DNA from: Clavelina lepadiformis
Lineage: Eukaryota; Chordata; Ascidiacea; Aplousobranchia; Clavelinidae
Length of the DNA: 64,000 nucleotides
Direction: 5' to 3'
NCBI RefSeq assembly: GCF_947623445.1
Contig: NC_135243.1
Location: 9,550,501-9,614,500, forward strand
Within the stretch, counting starts at the first letter, position 1; every line of letters starts with the position of its first letter. The translations under genes and the position numbers were made by a program. Positions 49,667-61,655 of the stretch are shown one piece after another. The notes beneath the pieces were generated by a model. The model ran no database searches, was not told the DNA's origin, and saw nothing but the letters and a program-made list of their open reading frames with translations.

Positions 49667-51779
49667 AATAAACGATGTAAATTTTCCTAAAAATGTCAAG
49701 TAGACAAATTAACATACACAGCAAAGAACACTTTTGCCTCCAACGAAATGTGTTGTAAAGTACAAGTTCGGCTTCCCTCAGAACACTCCACACCTGCCGT
49801 CTTTGAGTTTAACTGGAAAAAAGAAGGCTGGAAACGCCTGCAGAGTACCCCTTTCTATTGGATGGACGTAGTATCTGTAGATCTAGACATCGAACAAGAT
49901 ACATAATGATGACGATAACTCTAGGGAACATCTTGCAATTGTTGTAAGAAGCAATTTTTGCATTGTCTATAAACAGTGGAACTGTTATATGCCATAACTG
50001 GGGGTCTGGTTTGTAGATGCCAGGGCGTGTCCACACACCCCTAGGACTTTAAACATCAGGGGGCCAGGCCTCTTAAGAAATTTTTCTTCCCGCCAGGAGC
50101 CTCACGGTGTCCAGCTGTCATTTGTGACCACGAGAAGTCTTCTGCATAAGACTTGTTGTGGAAAGACTATGTGCACCGCGTAGTACCCAGTCAAGCAGGG
50201 GCGTGACTGGTGAAGCGTATATTTGGCTCTCCTGCTTTGCCATTGAAGCTAACCAGCTATGTATAAGTATATTGGGAGTGCACAGTCGAGGCACTGTCTC
50301 AACACACTTGACGGTTCAACGCAGCCTTAGACAAACCTGACCGCAGAGACTAGACAAATCAGTAGGTTAAATTAACTTTTCCTCGGATGATCGAACCTGA
50401 AGATCACATTTTCACAAGACTAACATGCACTGGAGTTAAAGTTGATCAGTATAGTAATAATAACGTTTTAAAAATGAAGCAAACGTTGTCATTTTCGTAT
50501 TATTTATCAGCGATGGATTTACATATTGGGCAAAATAGCACGTGATACACCCCCGCTGTTCACTCACAAAAATGACAAAAACAAAGCATTTAAAATGCCC
50601 GAAGAACATTTGATACAGTATCGGCTGCATAAGTCAGTGGTATGATAGAGAAGCAATTTTCAATCTGAGATGCAGGGAAAAGTTTTAAGAGTTTTTTTAA
50701 ACAAGATGATGAAGATAAACGCAATAGGGAAGTATAATTTACTGTAGAAAAACGAGAAAGTAATTTTAAATTAAATTTTCCGGCATGCATGCCAAAGCCC
50801 GCATGCTGTTTGTGCCTGGAGAATCAGTCTATAATATCTTTATCCTGGCGGGGACATTGCTGAAGTTAGTTTCAGGAATCTGCCGAGGACTAAAGAATTG
50901 GCGCAAGCACCGATCCTGATAATGATAAGAAATGACATCTTATAATTTGTAGGAAAAAGTAAAACGTAGTTCATAAATTTCGTCCGATAAGAAAACTAAA
51001 GGCCCATAGTCCACATACTGTAATACCATTGTGGCACAGTTGAAGGATGGCTTAAGACTCTATCAGGCGGAAGGCGATGAAGGATATGAGCCACCTCATA
51101 TCGAACTCGGCAATGACGCTATATGGAATTTGTTGCGTACTTCAACTATACCTGGGCTCAGTTGTCACCAACACAGGCAACCTTAATGGTGAGCGACAAG
51201 TCAAAAAACAAGTTGATGTTATATCAAAGAACACTATTAACTAAACATTTTGGTAAAATATCTTTGAAAATAAATCGTAGTTAGGTAACGTACCGGCAAA
51301 AGAAAATTGAAGAAGTATCAAAGAAGTCTCAGTTTTTGGCCTTCGTCGTTACGTAGATCAAGGATTTTGTTATCTCATAGATTTGTCAAGTTGCTTTCCT
51401 TGCACGGTAGTCAACTGAAGTCTGAAACGTAGGTCACAAGAGTTTAGTTTATGTCTAATTATGCATCATGTGAAGAAAAGAGCAACGTGAAGCATCGTAA
51501 CGGAATAAATTACGATTTTTTTGGACATAAAAAGTCCGGTATCCCAATCATTTGCGTCCGTGAAGCTACAGTGCTCTTTGGACCGCATAGGCCGGAGTTC
51601 GGTCAAACCGGAACCGTACTGGTTACCGTGGTTTGGCTATAGGCTGTCACCTATCAAGCTGTTAATACCTACAGTAACAAATACGTACGTGATATACAGT
51701 ATAGGTACTGCTAAATTTATGAAATTGCGAATGTTGTCTGTGATTACATATGACATGACAAGAGCCTTCTACGTCCCAA
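49667..51779. other. Spacer right of the retroelement
   Basis: No gene or clear repeat boundary seen in about 2.1 kb. Open frames are short and without family resemblance. Confidence 0.4.
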
Positions 51780-52352
51780 TTAGGGGGAAGTGGGACAGGA
51801 CGGGACACTTAACTTTAATCAATATTTTAAAGAATTCCCTTTTATCAATATTGCTAACTTTGGCACCATAATATACCTTAGGTCTTAGGTGCATCACTAC
51901 CAACAAGCATAATATTAGACTCGGCCAAAATCACATGCAACCGTAATTAAAAAATTAAAATAAAATTAAATTGTCCCATCTTGCCCCACACCTAGGGAAG
52001 GACGGGACACCCATCCCGTCCTGCCCCATTATTACCAAACTCGATTTGAGCATTAACTATGCAGGTGTTTTGTAAGGTTTGGAATTCTATAACCACCACT
52101 GAAGCACAGTATGCTGATAATGAAGCCATTTTCTATGGTTTGTGTGCTTAATACTCAGAAATATTTCATATTATCTGACTCTAATTTATGCCTGCCACTG
52201 AAGCATTGCGTACAAACAATAAACAAGTAATCAATTGTAATAACGAATATATACAGCACTGACAATATCTTATCATATCAAAAAACGATTTGTCTCTATA
52301 TGCAGCACACATAGGCGAATAACATTAACCAACAATGAGGCAGAATGATAGC
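51780..52352. other. GC-biased repeat region, likely end of a pogo-type element
   Basis: Contains gtgggacaggacgggacac at about 51789 and tgtcccatcttgccccacac near 51971. A hairpin near 51991-52012 has stem GGACGGGA and loop CACCCA. Such GGGACA motifs contrast with the AT-rich surroundings. The region lies 3' of the transposase remnant, so I infer it is the terminal region of that element. Confidence 0.4.
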
Positions 52353-52718
52353 CTACTTTTTTGCGCAAAAGTCACACACAAAATTGCCATGTCCAGGATA
52401 AGCAGAGCAGTTTTCATGACACCACTTTTTGCACAAAGAACACTGGATCCAGTCTTCTTTCGGTGGATGTGTATACAATTCGCTGCAAATCAGACATTCA
52501 TAGCTTCCGGAAAATTGCAATTGCTTCTTGTTCCTTTTATGGATAGGTTTGCTTGAGGAAGGAGCTTTGCTCTTTGAAAGTAAAATTTTCTTGAAAAGTG
52601 AACTGGTCAGCACCTGCGACTTCATGGCTTTGCTCTTCCGGGTGGTCAGTTTCACATGAGGGAGTGGAGAGATGTCCATCACATGCACCCTGATGGAAGG
52701 GCTATCAGTCAGCTGCAC
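52353..52718 (-). pseudogene. C-terminal zinc-finger end of a pogo/Tigger-type transposase
   Basis: The 121-codon frame has a basic stretch with SQVLTSSLFKK, as in Tigger-like transposases. A cysteine/histidine finger follows (YECLICSELY, EDWIQCSLCKKWCHENC, GNFVCDFCAKK), which is a PHD-like motif common at the C-terminus of invertebrate pogo/Tigger-type DDE proteins. The DDE catalytic core is absent. The frame ends four bases from the inner border of the right duplication arm, so the element may have been cut by the rearrangement. Confidence 0.6.
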
Positions 52719-53454
52719 GCGTAATTACAAACATTATTTTAAACCTTAAGCCGTATCCGGGCAAAATAATAACTGCGTTTCTGCGGCTTGCCGCAAAGCA
52801 TCACAGGTAGAGGTGGTGCACAGCACAGCGAAAACAAGACTTCCTTTATTTGTGCAATATCGGCGTAAGCTGCGGTTACCGGTTCTCTGGTTACTCATTC
52901 AATATCGGTAAATATATTTTTATAAGAATACTTACATAAAGAAGAAATTATATATGTAACCAGCAAAAAGTACGTTTTCAAATTGAGTGCAGTATTTTTC
53001 AGTCGCCAGTAACTTCCAATTTTAGATGACCTGCTATGGGCAGAAACCATTTGTAAATGTCGGACTATTCGAGTATATGCAAAAGTTCGAGAAAAAGGCA
53101 ACTTTTGCATTAACTGGTATCTCGCGCTTAGCATTAGTAACACTGTTAAGACTATGCTGTACGTGTTTCGGGTGTACTATAGTTAACTTGTTACCAGTTT
53201 TGCACCCGTGAATGTAATTCATGATAGAGCAACTATTTGATTGATGACATGACGCTACAAAGGTTGGTTAGAAACTGTTGATTATTCAAATGATTAATTA
53301 GAATAAGAAATGAATAGAGCACCAGTAAGGTTATGGGACAAACTACAGATAAACAGGGCTTTTTAAAAACGAAAGCTTGATTGTGTTATTTAGTTGTCTC
53401 ACTATATTTAAATCAATCACTTTGTGTTGCCTTATACCAAGAAATTTTAATATA

Positions 53455-53540
53455 CTTTAAATATAATTTAAATTTTAATATAATATATAATATAAATTTT
53501 AATTTTAATAATATAATCATATACGAAGAATGTTTTGAAT
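53455..53540. repeat. AT-rich insertion in the R1 upstream region
   Basis: About 85 bp of nearly pure A/T (repeats such as aaattttaatataatatata) interrupts sequence that is continuous in the left arm and in the R2 promoter copy. It lies about 120 bp upstream of the R1 start codon. Confidence 0.65.
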
Positions 53541-53662
53541 GTTGCAGCTTAGGTTATTGTAATGTTTTAGAGAAAACTTCTTCTGTATACTGCTAGCATA
53601 TTTTGAAGAAAAGCCACCAATTAATCGACAAACATCTTGAAATTGTAATTATCATGGCCTTG

Positions 53663-56600
53663 ATGTTGCCACGTACAATAACCTGCGTACTACTCGTGGT
53701 GGTGCAAACAATGCTGGCCACCGCTAATCTCTCGGCGAGATTACAGGATGCAAGCAACGACTTCGAATTTCACGGATATCTCGAGGTGTCCATCGAACTA
53801 CTGCTTCCAGGAGACAATTCCCGTGTCCCAAGTGACAAATTGCTTGCTTTCGATCCAAGTAATGTCACGTTAGGCACTGTGCCGCAAATAATATTGTGCT
53901 TAACCGCGGCAGATTCTGTTGAAAAAACAGCTCTGGATCATCATGATTGCCTATCGGCTAATGTTAAAAGCAATCAAGTAAGCAAACCACTTATTTCAAT
54001 TTTGGTAAACAACGCAAAGATTTTGTATAAATTCCTGGTTTAGTTGATTTTAATAAAATGGCATATAACAGTTTAGAACCTTTTTTATGAATTGTTACAC
54101 AGGTAAAAAAACTTGTACTTCGAAAATAAACACATAAATAAATCAACCCTTCATGAACTTTTAAAGCATCGTGTTTTAGCAACTAAAGTCCGTTGCCGCT
54201 TGATTAATTGTCATTTTGTCGTGATTGTTTCTTCAAGGTTGTCCAAAGCAGTCAAAATGTGCAGGAAATGACGCCACAACTATTCGAAGTACTGCATTTT
54301 CCGTTACGCTCGGATAACGTAAGTTCCTGATAAATCTTATCTAATGAAAATACAGCAAAAGTACACGAATACGCTTTTCCCTATTCATGTTGCATCTTTT
54401 CACGGTGATGCAGTTTTCAATGACAATAAAAATTATCATGCATGCGCATTAGGAATAAATTATTCGACTATTATGCGAATGTTCTTGTTGATGCAGTCGT
54501 TAATCGTAACAGCCAATAGCAGGTCTTTTTCTCCAAAGCAACAATTACTTAATAGACCTTATGACTGCGATAAAGATAAAGTATTTTGGTTTGTGTTATA
54601 TTTTATTTAATTAAGATACTGTTGTAATCACAGCCCACGCTAAGTCACTTTAGTAAATAGTTGCTATAATTATTACTTTTCGTATTTTTCGTTAACTGTT
54701 TTCTATGAAATAAAATATGACTATAAAATGATTGATATCTTGATTTAGACAATTTCAAAGAAATTTTAACCGTCTTGGCAAGCGATGCAATGTTTAATGT
54801 TAGCATTTATAGGTCAAAATTTTAGCTGGAGGTTAAGTTTTAAATGTGTATAAGAAACAGCTTTTACAACCCTTTGTATTAGATACAAAACATATAGGAT
54901 CCAGCCCAAATACAGTATATAAAATAAGACAAATTTTGACTTCAAATGTTCGTTTTGAGTGTAAACGATAAAGGCAAAATTATGAATAAACAACAATTGA
55001 TTCCAATAACCTCGTTATATATTCACTGATAGCAATTCAACTGTGTTTTTCCATTTTTAGCGTGACACTCAGTTGGTGGCAATTACTACTTTGCAATTTG
55101 AAGACTTTAAAGTCAATGAGGTTGATTATTGGGCAGTTTTACCTTTAATGTTTCCAAATGATGGTGCGTTACACAGAGTGGAACTGGTGTCTAATGGAGG
55201 TGGGCGTTTTTGCATTAAACACTGAAATATTTTGTTTATAGGATATTCAGTTCTCATAACCCTACATGTTCTTGCAAAGATCACTTTTGCCGGATTTTAA
55301 ATGTTCTGAATTTTGAAAGGTATGAAAGGGTGTCGACTCTTTGCCACTCTTACCCTTTCCTGCGCCCCTAATCAATACGGACCCCGATGTGCGGTCACCT
55401 GTTTACCCCCATCAAGGCAACATCAATGCAATCCCTTTACTGGTGACTTGGAATGCAAAGGGACATGGACAGGGCCAAACTGTGATAAAAACGGTACACT
55501 TGCCTAAACTCAATGTCTGTTTGTACACTCTTTGTATGCTTTTGCTTGACAGAATTACAGACCAGCACATGATACTGTATAGTATTTAAGAACTAAGTGA
55601 TTTTTATGAAATGTATTTTTAAAAAGGTTGGTTCTTAATTGCGAATTAAATTTTAAAATTACCGGTATTAAATATATTTGAATTGTTTGAAGCCTGCCAA
55701 ATAATATCGGCGTGAGCATCGCTGACAAGACCTTGTGTTCCCTTGAGAGTTAGTTTTATGACTTGCACAATGATTATATTTTGGCAGTAAATTGAATAAA
55801 GCGTTCTTACATTTGTTTTAACTGTCGTAAAATTGCAAATGAAATTAATACGTCGAAAAACATCCTCACATAAGCAACATAAAGCTGATAAGCTGTTTCG
55901 GAATAACCTACATTCGAATTAAAGTGAATTGTTGTTTTCAATTAATACTGATTGACTGCTTTGCTTAACAGCAACAACTTATTCAATTGTTAACGGTTTA
56001 AGCCTGCTTCGAGCATAAATAAATAACGGTACAGTCACCAAAATATTTGATTTGTAACCAGATAAACCGTATATCTGCATAGCTATACCATGTCTTATAT
56101 ACTCACTACAACGGCCATCATTCAGTTTTGATGCCGATTGTTTCGGAAAAAAACTTTTGTCATAAGTAACAATCGTGTTGTCGCTGTTAGTTTCTCCCGT
56201 TCGAAAGCAATGTGCGTTTAGGAAAGGTGAGCACAACATTTTCTTTTTGTTCCGTAGATAAACAAGTTTTGCTGCCGCTTTTTAAATTGACCGCTCCGTA
56301 ATCCTGGCTGTTGTTTTCGTAAATAATCTAAAAGCGAAAGCAAAGGAACTTTTCGATCGTTCTTTCTTTCTTTACAAATATTATTACATTTATGTTAACC
56401 ATAAACAGACGAACTCTTTTCGTACCAGAGACCTGTTGGTTACAATTTTGTTCGAGAAGAATTTTGGGCCTTGTTGTAGACCAGAGGTGTCAAACTCAAT
56501 TGCTACAGAGGCCAAAACTCGAAGCTTATTTAACGCTGCGGGCCGTAAGGATAAAACTTGATTGAACGTTTCCTGACACGAGTGCATGTATTGCAACAGG

Positions 56601-58654
56601 CAGCGAAACAACACCAATTTTTTGATGTGTTTGACTGGGCTATTTTTAATCATTCTTCTCTTACATCATTATGTTTCATTCATTTCCTTGCAAAAACATT
56701 TAAGAATTAACAAACAATAAAGAAAAAAGCAGCCCAGATTACAAGCGTTAGAATATATCGATTTATTCTATCATATGATGGGGTAACTGCTGTGCTGCTG
56801 TATTGTGCGATTTGTTATAATCTGGTTTCTTGCTTGAAAAAAGTAAGTTATACTATACAATGATCTCGCGGGCCAGAAATAGTTCAATGTATGAATTAAC
56901 ATTGCCAGGAGCTTGACACGTATATTGTAGACACTCGTAATTCGTAACTCGTTTGTTACAATTTTTTTCGAAAAGAGTTTTGGGCCTTGTTGTGGACCCT
57001 CGTAATTCCAAATTATGCCAACGCTATTTAGGCGACATGCAGTCTCATCTTTTGTCATGGTAAAATCAAAGTGACATTTTAATCTCTTATTTACGTAATA
57101 AGACGCCGTAAAGATCACCAGGAGATACGCTTTCAGCTTTTTAGCACCAGAGATTTTGAAGGGAACTTGACAATTAAACTTGTCGTTAGGATTAATGCTT
57201 TCACGGGGCGATTCGGCACCCACTACAATAGGCTTAGGGTCTGAAGACTGGTGACAAACAATGATATTAAAAATAACGCTGCAATTCCGGAAAATTTTGT
57301 GTCCGCTACTCAAAATTACAAGCATATTATGCCCTTTATCAAGCACACCCTAAAGTTGTCTGTTTTAGGTTTTCCCTTAGTTTATTTATCGTTATTAGCT
57401 GTCGAGAAACCCATGCTACAGTATATAACATGGCTTTGTATCACACAGTCAAGTACTCTATTCATAAATGATCTGTAAGAGTACGGCTATACTGTACTGA
57501 TTAAAATCTTTGAAAGTTGCTTGTGAACTAAAAATTACCTCCGCTATGGCCAGGTTGTTTAGCAGCGAGCACGCAAAGATATCGGGCTCGCTGACGTAGA
57601 TTGCTATCTTTGTTGGGTGTTTTAATTACTCAGTGGTGTGACAGGAATTCCAATAAATCTGGCATTATAGTTTTATGAGGTTGCAAGTTGCTTATCAGCC
57701 AACTTACTTACAAGTTACCGTGTTTTCTAATAGCGTCGACATTGTTCGTTTCCATAATCATCACGTAACTACGTAGAATATTGCGTATAGTTATACACTT
57801 CTATATTATTGCATAAACATGACACAGCGTCCAACTCCATGTATAGGAAGAAGAAATAACGATTAAAATTGATGACTTAAGATGCTTTGGATTCAAACTC
57901 TGGCCTGATGCTTCATACATATTATATTTTTCGTTTCCAGTATTCCTTGTTCAGGAGGAGGCTGCAGAATTTATCAAACTAAAAAGCAAAAGAGCTTACT
58001 CCTGGCTGCGTCACGAAGAGCTCTTCCCGGGCAATATTGAGCAAGAGTGCGAAGAGGAAATATGCTCCTACGAAGAGGCGAGGGAGGCTTTCGAAAACGA
58101 TGCTCTCACTGTGAGTAAAACATTGCATGCCCGATAACCGATGTTTTTTGTGACGGGGTTATTTCATGAAAAATGAGAAAGCAGTAAATATAAGAAAAGA
58201 TCATGAAGCAGCAGTAATTCATGTCCAACTGTCATAGGTTTCACGAAGCAGCTGTGTGTTCAGTAAATCTTATTTTACCTTATGACCCATGTTACCAGCT
58301 TAAATCTTTGTATTTGTGCGAATTTGAAGCACTCATTGACGTACTTTTTGTTACAGCAAGCATATTGGAGACGTTACACAGGTAAGATATTGAATAATCG
58401 CATAGCTTTAATTAATCATCCGCCAAATTTTTTCTTTGCTTAACGCGTTCAAAGGCGTGGATTCAGATTTGCTTGTTATTGAAAAGTTACAGGTCTATAC
58501 TTAGTGGATACACTTAAATTTGACATTTTGCAGACACTAATAAATTCCAAGTCAAACTCATGCATCTCGACACCTATGGCACGTTGTGAAGATTTAGTTG
58601 GTGATTACAGCTGTCATTGTTTGTCTGGTTATCATGGAAAAAATTGTGAAAACG
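53663..58654 (+). pseudogene. R1 partial copy: MNNL-DSL-Gla, then frameshift in EGF1
   Basis: Exons 53663-53977, 55061-55199, 55320-55493, 57941-58110 and 58357-58381 are open, spliceable and equal in length to exons 1-5 of the left gene. Signal peptide, all DSL cysteines, the propeptide VFLVQEEA...SKR and the Gla domain ([29 protein letters not shown]) are intact. Exon 6 (58534-58654) has one extra base and its first EGF cysteine codon changed to TTC. The frame then runs into a TGA after about 18 codons. A transcript would encode about 292 residues without EGF repeats or membrane span. I infer either a dead copy or a secreted DSL-Gla protein. Intron 3 carries a hAT-like insertion. Confidence 0.72.
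56482..56924. mobile_element. 443-bp non-autonomous hAT-like element
   Basis: It is bounded by an exact 8-bp duplication TTGTAGAC (56474-56481 and 56925-56932), the target size of hAT elements. The left end begins CAGAGGTGTCAAACTCA. The right end in reverse complement reads TATACGTGTCAAGCTCCTG, sharing GTGTCAA(A/G)CTC. It is absent at the matching left-arm site (about 33680-33720), so it came in after the duplication or was lost from the left. Confidence 0.8.
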
Positions 58655-58883
58655 GTGTGTTACGTAAATGTCTAACTTGTTTGACCATTTGCAAATTGTG
58701 ATAAATTTACAAATCTGCCAGTAAAGCACACGCAACAACTAACTGCATATATTGTACCTATTTACGGCGAATGACACTATAATAAAACCTTGAAGTGAAA
58801 TTACTGTGTTGTATACGTAAATTTATTTTCTGTTTCTTGACAGTGGTAGGCGAATATATTTATCAACAGTACCGAAAAGAATA

Positions 58884-60020
58884 AAGTAAAGATACCAATT
58901 TCACTTTATATCAATAAAAAATATACCAAGAATTGACGACAGAAACGTCGAAAATAGAGAGGCAAGGCTGTTTGCATCAGAAGCAATACTATAACATGAA
59001 AGGCCTGGATTGATTACACGCAGTAATATTATGTTGCATGAAATTATTATTGATCTAGCTAACACACATCCACCTACACAAAGCATTTGCCGATAAGTAA
59101 CTGAAATCACGATTACTTTTGCGCTCTAACACTTTAAAATGTTACATTGGCATTTACCGGATTAATTCGGTCTCCGTAGAAATGGTGTTTACGTTAACGG
59201 GTGATATATCAAATGGTACACCTTGGGAGCGCGATTAAGCGGGTTACTTTTGACCTGAATAAAGAAAGAGTACAGGCGGGTACAAACTACAGGCGGTCGA
59301 CACTTTTCTCGTTTAAATTTAACAAACAGGTGTATGACTGTATGACTGATGGTACAAGCAACGGTGTGTCATGATTGAAACTATGTAGGGTTACTTCAGT
59401 ACAAGAGTACCATCTTGAACGACACAAACTTTATTTGTTAATAAGATTTACAATAATTTCGTATGTCATTACAGTATACAAGGTAAACTTCATATAAAAC
59501 AGATTAAAATCTAATCCAGTGCCCGCAAAATCATGATCACTGAAACCTTCTCTGCGATAGTTATCTTTTCGAAATGCTAACACTTATTGCTCAGAAAATG
59601 AATTTGTTGGATAGCATTTCATTAAAACTCGAGTTACACATCAATGCAGCACCCGGGCTAAATACGTTTGTTCCTTTGCGTAATGTGCAAACATGGTGAA
59701 AAGCGAATATATTGAATCTGCTACTATCTCGCTACACTCATACATAGCAAAGATACCAATTAGATACCAACCAGACAGCAAACTGCTTCATGATTAGTTA
59801 GAATGAGAAATGAATAGAGCACCAGTAAGGTTATGGGAAAAACTACTGACAAACAAGGTTTTTTAAAAACGAAAGCTTGATTGTGTTCTTTAGTTGTTTT
59901 ACTACATTTAAAGTTTTAAACCAACCACTTTGTATTGCCTTATACCAAAAAATTTTTGAATGCTGCAGCTTAGTTTTGAAATAGCCAAGGCTGCGGTTAT
60001 TGTAATGTTTTAGAGAAGGT
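58884..60020 (+). other. R2 upstream block and promoter-proximal copy
   Basis: From about 58905 to 59770 the sequence matches left-arm 40672-39826, and from 59784 to 60017 it matches 36950-36716. The latter is the region just upstream of the gene's start codon, also found at 53275-53590. It therefore carries a third copy of the presumed promoter. It holds no coding sequence of its own. Confidence 0.75.
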
Positions 60021-61511
60021 GAAAAATGACAACGATCCGGAGTTAGCAAAACTGGCTTGTCAGCATAATCCATGCCAGAACAAAGCCCGATGTTTATCTC
60101 ACGAAAACTCTACTTTGTGCATTTGCAGGTGAATCGAAAATCTAAACAACTTTTGTCGTTACAACACCATGAACCGTTTTTTAACTAAAGCTTAGTTCTG
60201 TTGAAGCGCAGCAACTTTTATTTCAAGATTTCAAAGAAACATTGTGAATGGGTTCTGTAAATTTACTTTTGTCAGTTTTTAGTTTTTGCTAGATGGACAT
60301 GTTTCATTTTCCATTTGGTTAATTTATACCAGGCTACAATGGTACTTCTTGTGAAAACGAGATAAATTACTGCAGTAGCGGTCCTTGCATTAACGATGGA
60401 ATTTGCATTCCTGTGCCCAATGGATTCTTTTGCAACTGCGCGCAGGTAGGATAAATTTTGTTTACCGTAGCAGTACAGAGATGTATACGTGTTGATGTCG
60501 CGACACACCTTTTGCATAAAACTGGGTTTCTAGAAACAGGAGTTTTTAGAAACGAAACATTTTTACCGTCGAAGCCTTTTGTTCTTTGTAAAGTTTTCTG
60601 AAGTAGCGTAGCGGGGAAGCGATGAAAAAGATAAATGTACAAGCTAGAACAGACTGCCTTGATTAATTACCTTACAAGCTATATCGCTTGAAAACAATCA
60701 CTCCATTGTTTCCGCTTGAAGCTTTGTACAAGCAAAAGTTTTCGCCTACCTCATGCTAAACATACATTCTCAAAAAATTCTTCTGAGTGACCTTACGGCC
60801 ATGACTATTCCGTGTTACCGAGGTGTAGTGATGACGATGCTGATAAAACTTTAACTTTTAAGACTTTAAGACTTTTACGCTTATTATTTGCGGTCTACTT
60901 TTCTCCCTACGTCATATAATTTTTTCGTATTTTTACTTCATATTTAATCTTTATCAAATCGGTAAATCTAACGATAAGCAAACGCCACAACATGGCCTTT
61001 GTAAAACTATTTAAAACCTTCAAAATCGTGACGTATAAAGTAGTGGGCTGTTATCAGATAAATTTCCAGTCAAACTGAAGCGATTTGTTTTTAAAAGGGC
61101 TTCAATGGCACCTACTGCCAGAATGATATCAACGAATGTTCCTACCGGGTCGAAATCTGTCAGAACGGTGGAACTTGTAACAACACCGAGGGGTCATTTG
61201 ATTGCCTCTGCGATCCCTACCACAACGGCATGTTTGTATTTTCTATAACTTTTTTATTTTCAACTAGTGCACCGACACTAATCTTTGTTAAAAATCGGTC
61301 ACGATATTGTTTGAAAACATAAAGGAATGCAGATTGGCGAGTTAAAAGGTTTAAACCATTGAAATGTCAGATGTAGACGATAAACTCTGTCAAATACCTT
61401 TCACTTGCAGGTTTTTCCAATACGATTTTGACCCATGCGATGCTACTCCGTGCCAAAATGGAGGACTATGTTATCATGAAACGTTCGGATACGAATGCAC
61501 CTGCATAAACG
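60021..61511 (+). pseudogene. R2 partial copy: EGF exons 12-15, broken
   Basis: Segments match exon 12 from its middle (60021-60128), exon 13 (60333-60445), exon 14 (61098-61231) and exon 15 (61411-61511) of the left gene. The exon 13 acceptor is shifted (ttataccag in place of tttagacc), which puts the exon out of frame. Exon 15 has lost its first cysteine (TTTTTC in place of TTTTGC). No start codon in frame with the EGF exons is seen. Exons 16-26 are missing because the arm ends at 61655. Confidence 0.8.
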
Positions 61512-61655
61512 GTAAACCTTATGTTTAATTAAAACATTAATTTGAAATTGCGCAAAGTTCATTATGTAATTTATTTTATAGTATAATATATAATATGTTA
61601 CTTTAACAACAGTAGTAGGCCTATAACATCATTCATACCAGACCTCTCCAATCAG

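Larger units (their letters stand above)
52722..61655. repeat. Right arm of the inverted duplication, rearranged
   Basis: In + orientation the order of left-arm counterparts is: 42482 to about 42230, then 37377 to 30615 (upstream through exon 6), then 40672 to 39826, then 36950 to 36716, then about 27620 to 25325 (exons 12-15). Thus two partial copies lie in tandem (R1 to about 58883, R2 from about 58905). Deletions lie between the blocks. Confidence 0.8.

Noticed and set aside
52780-52927. GC-richer block shared with 42290-42430, first taken for an independent transposon
   Set aside because: It is continuous with the rest of the inverted duplication arms, so no separate element is needed.
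56771-57346. 191-codon minus-strand frame in R1 intron 3, with a partial counterpart at 33329-33538
   Set aside because: Antisense in an intron, closed early in the left copy, no family resemblance, and extended in R1 partly by the hAT-like insertion.
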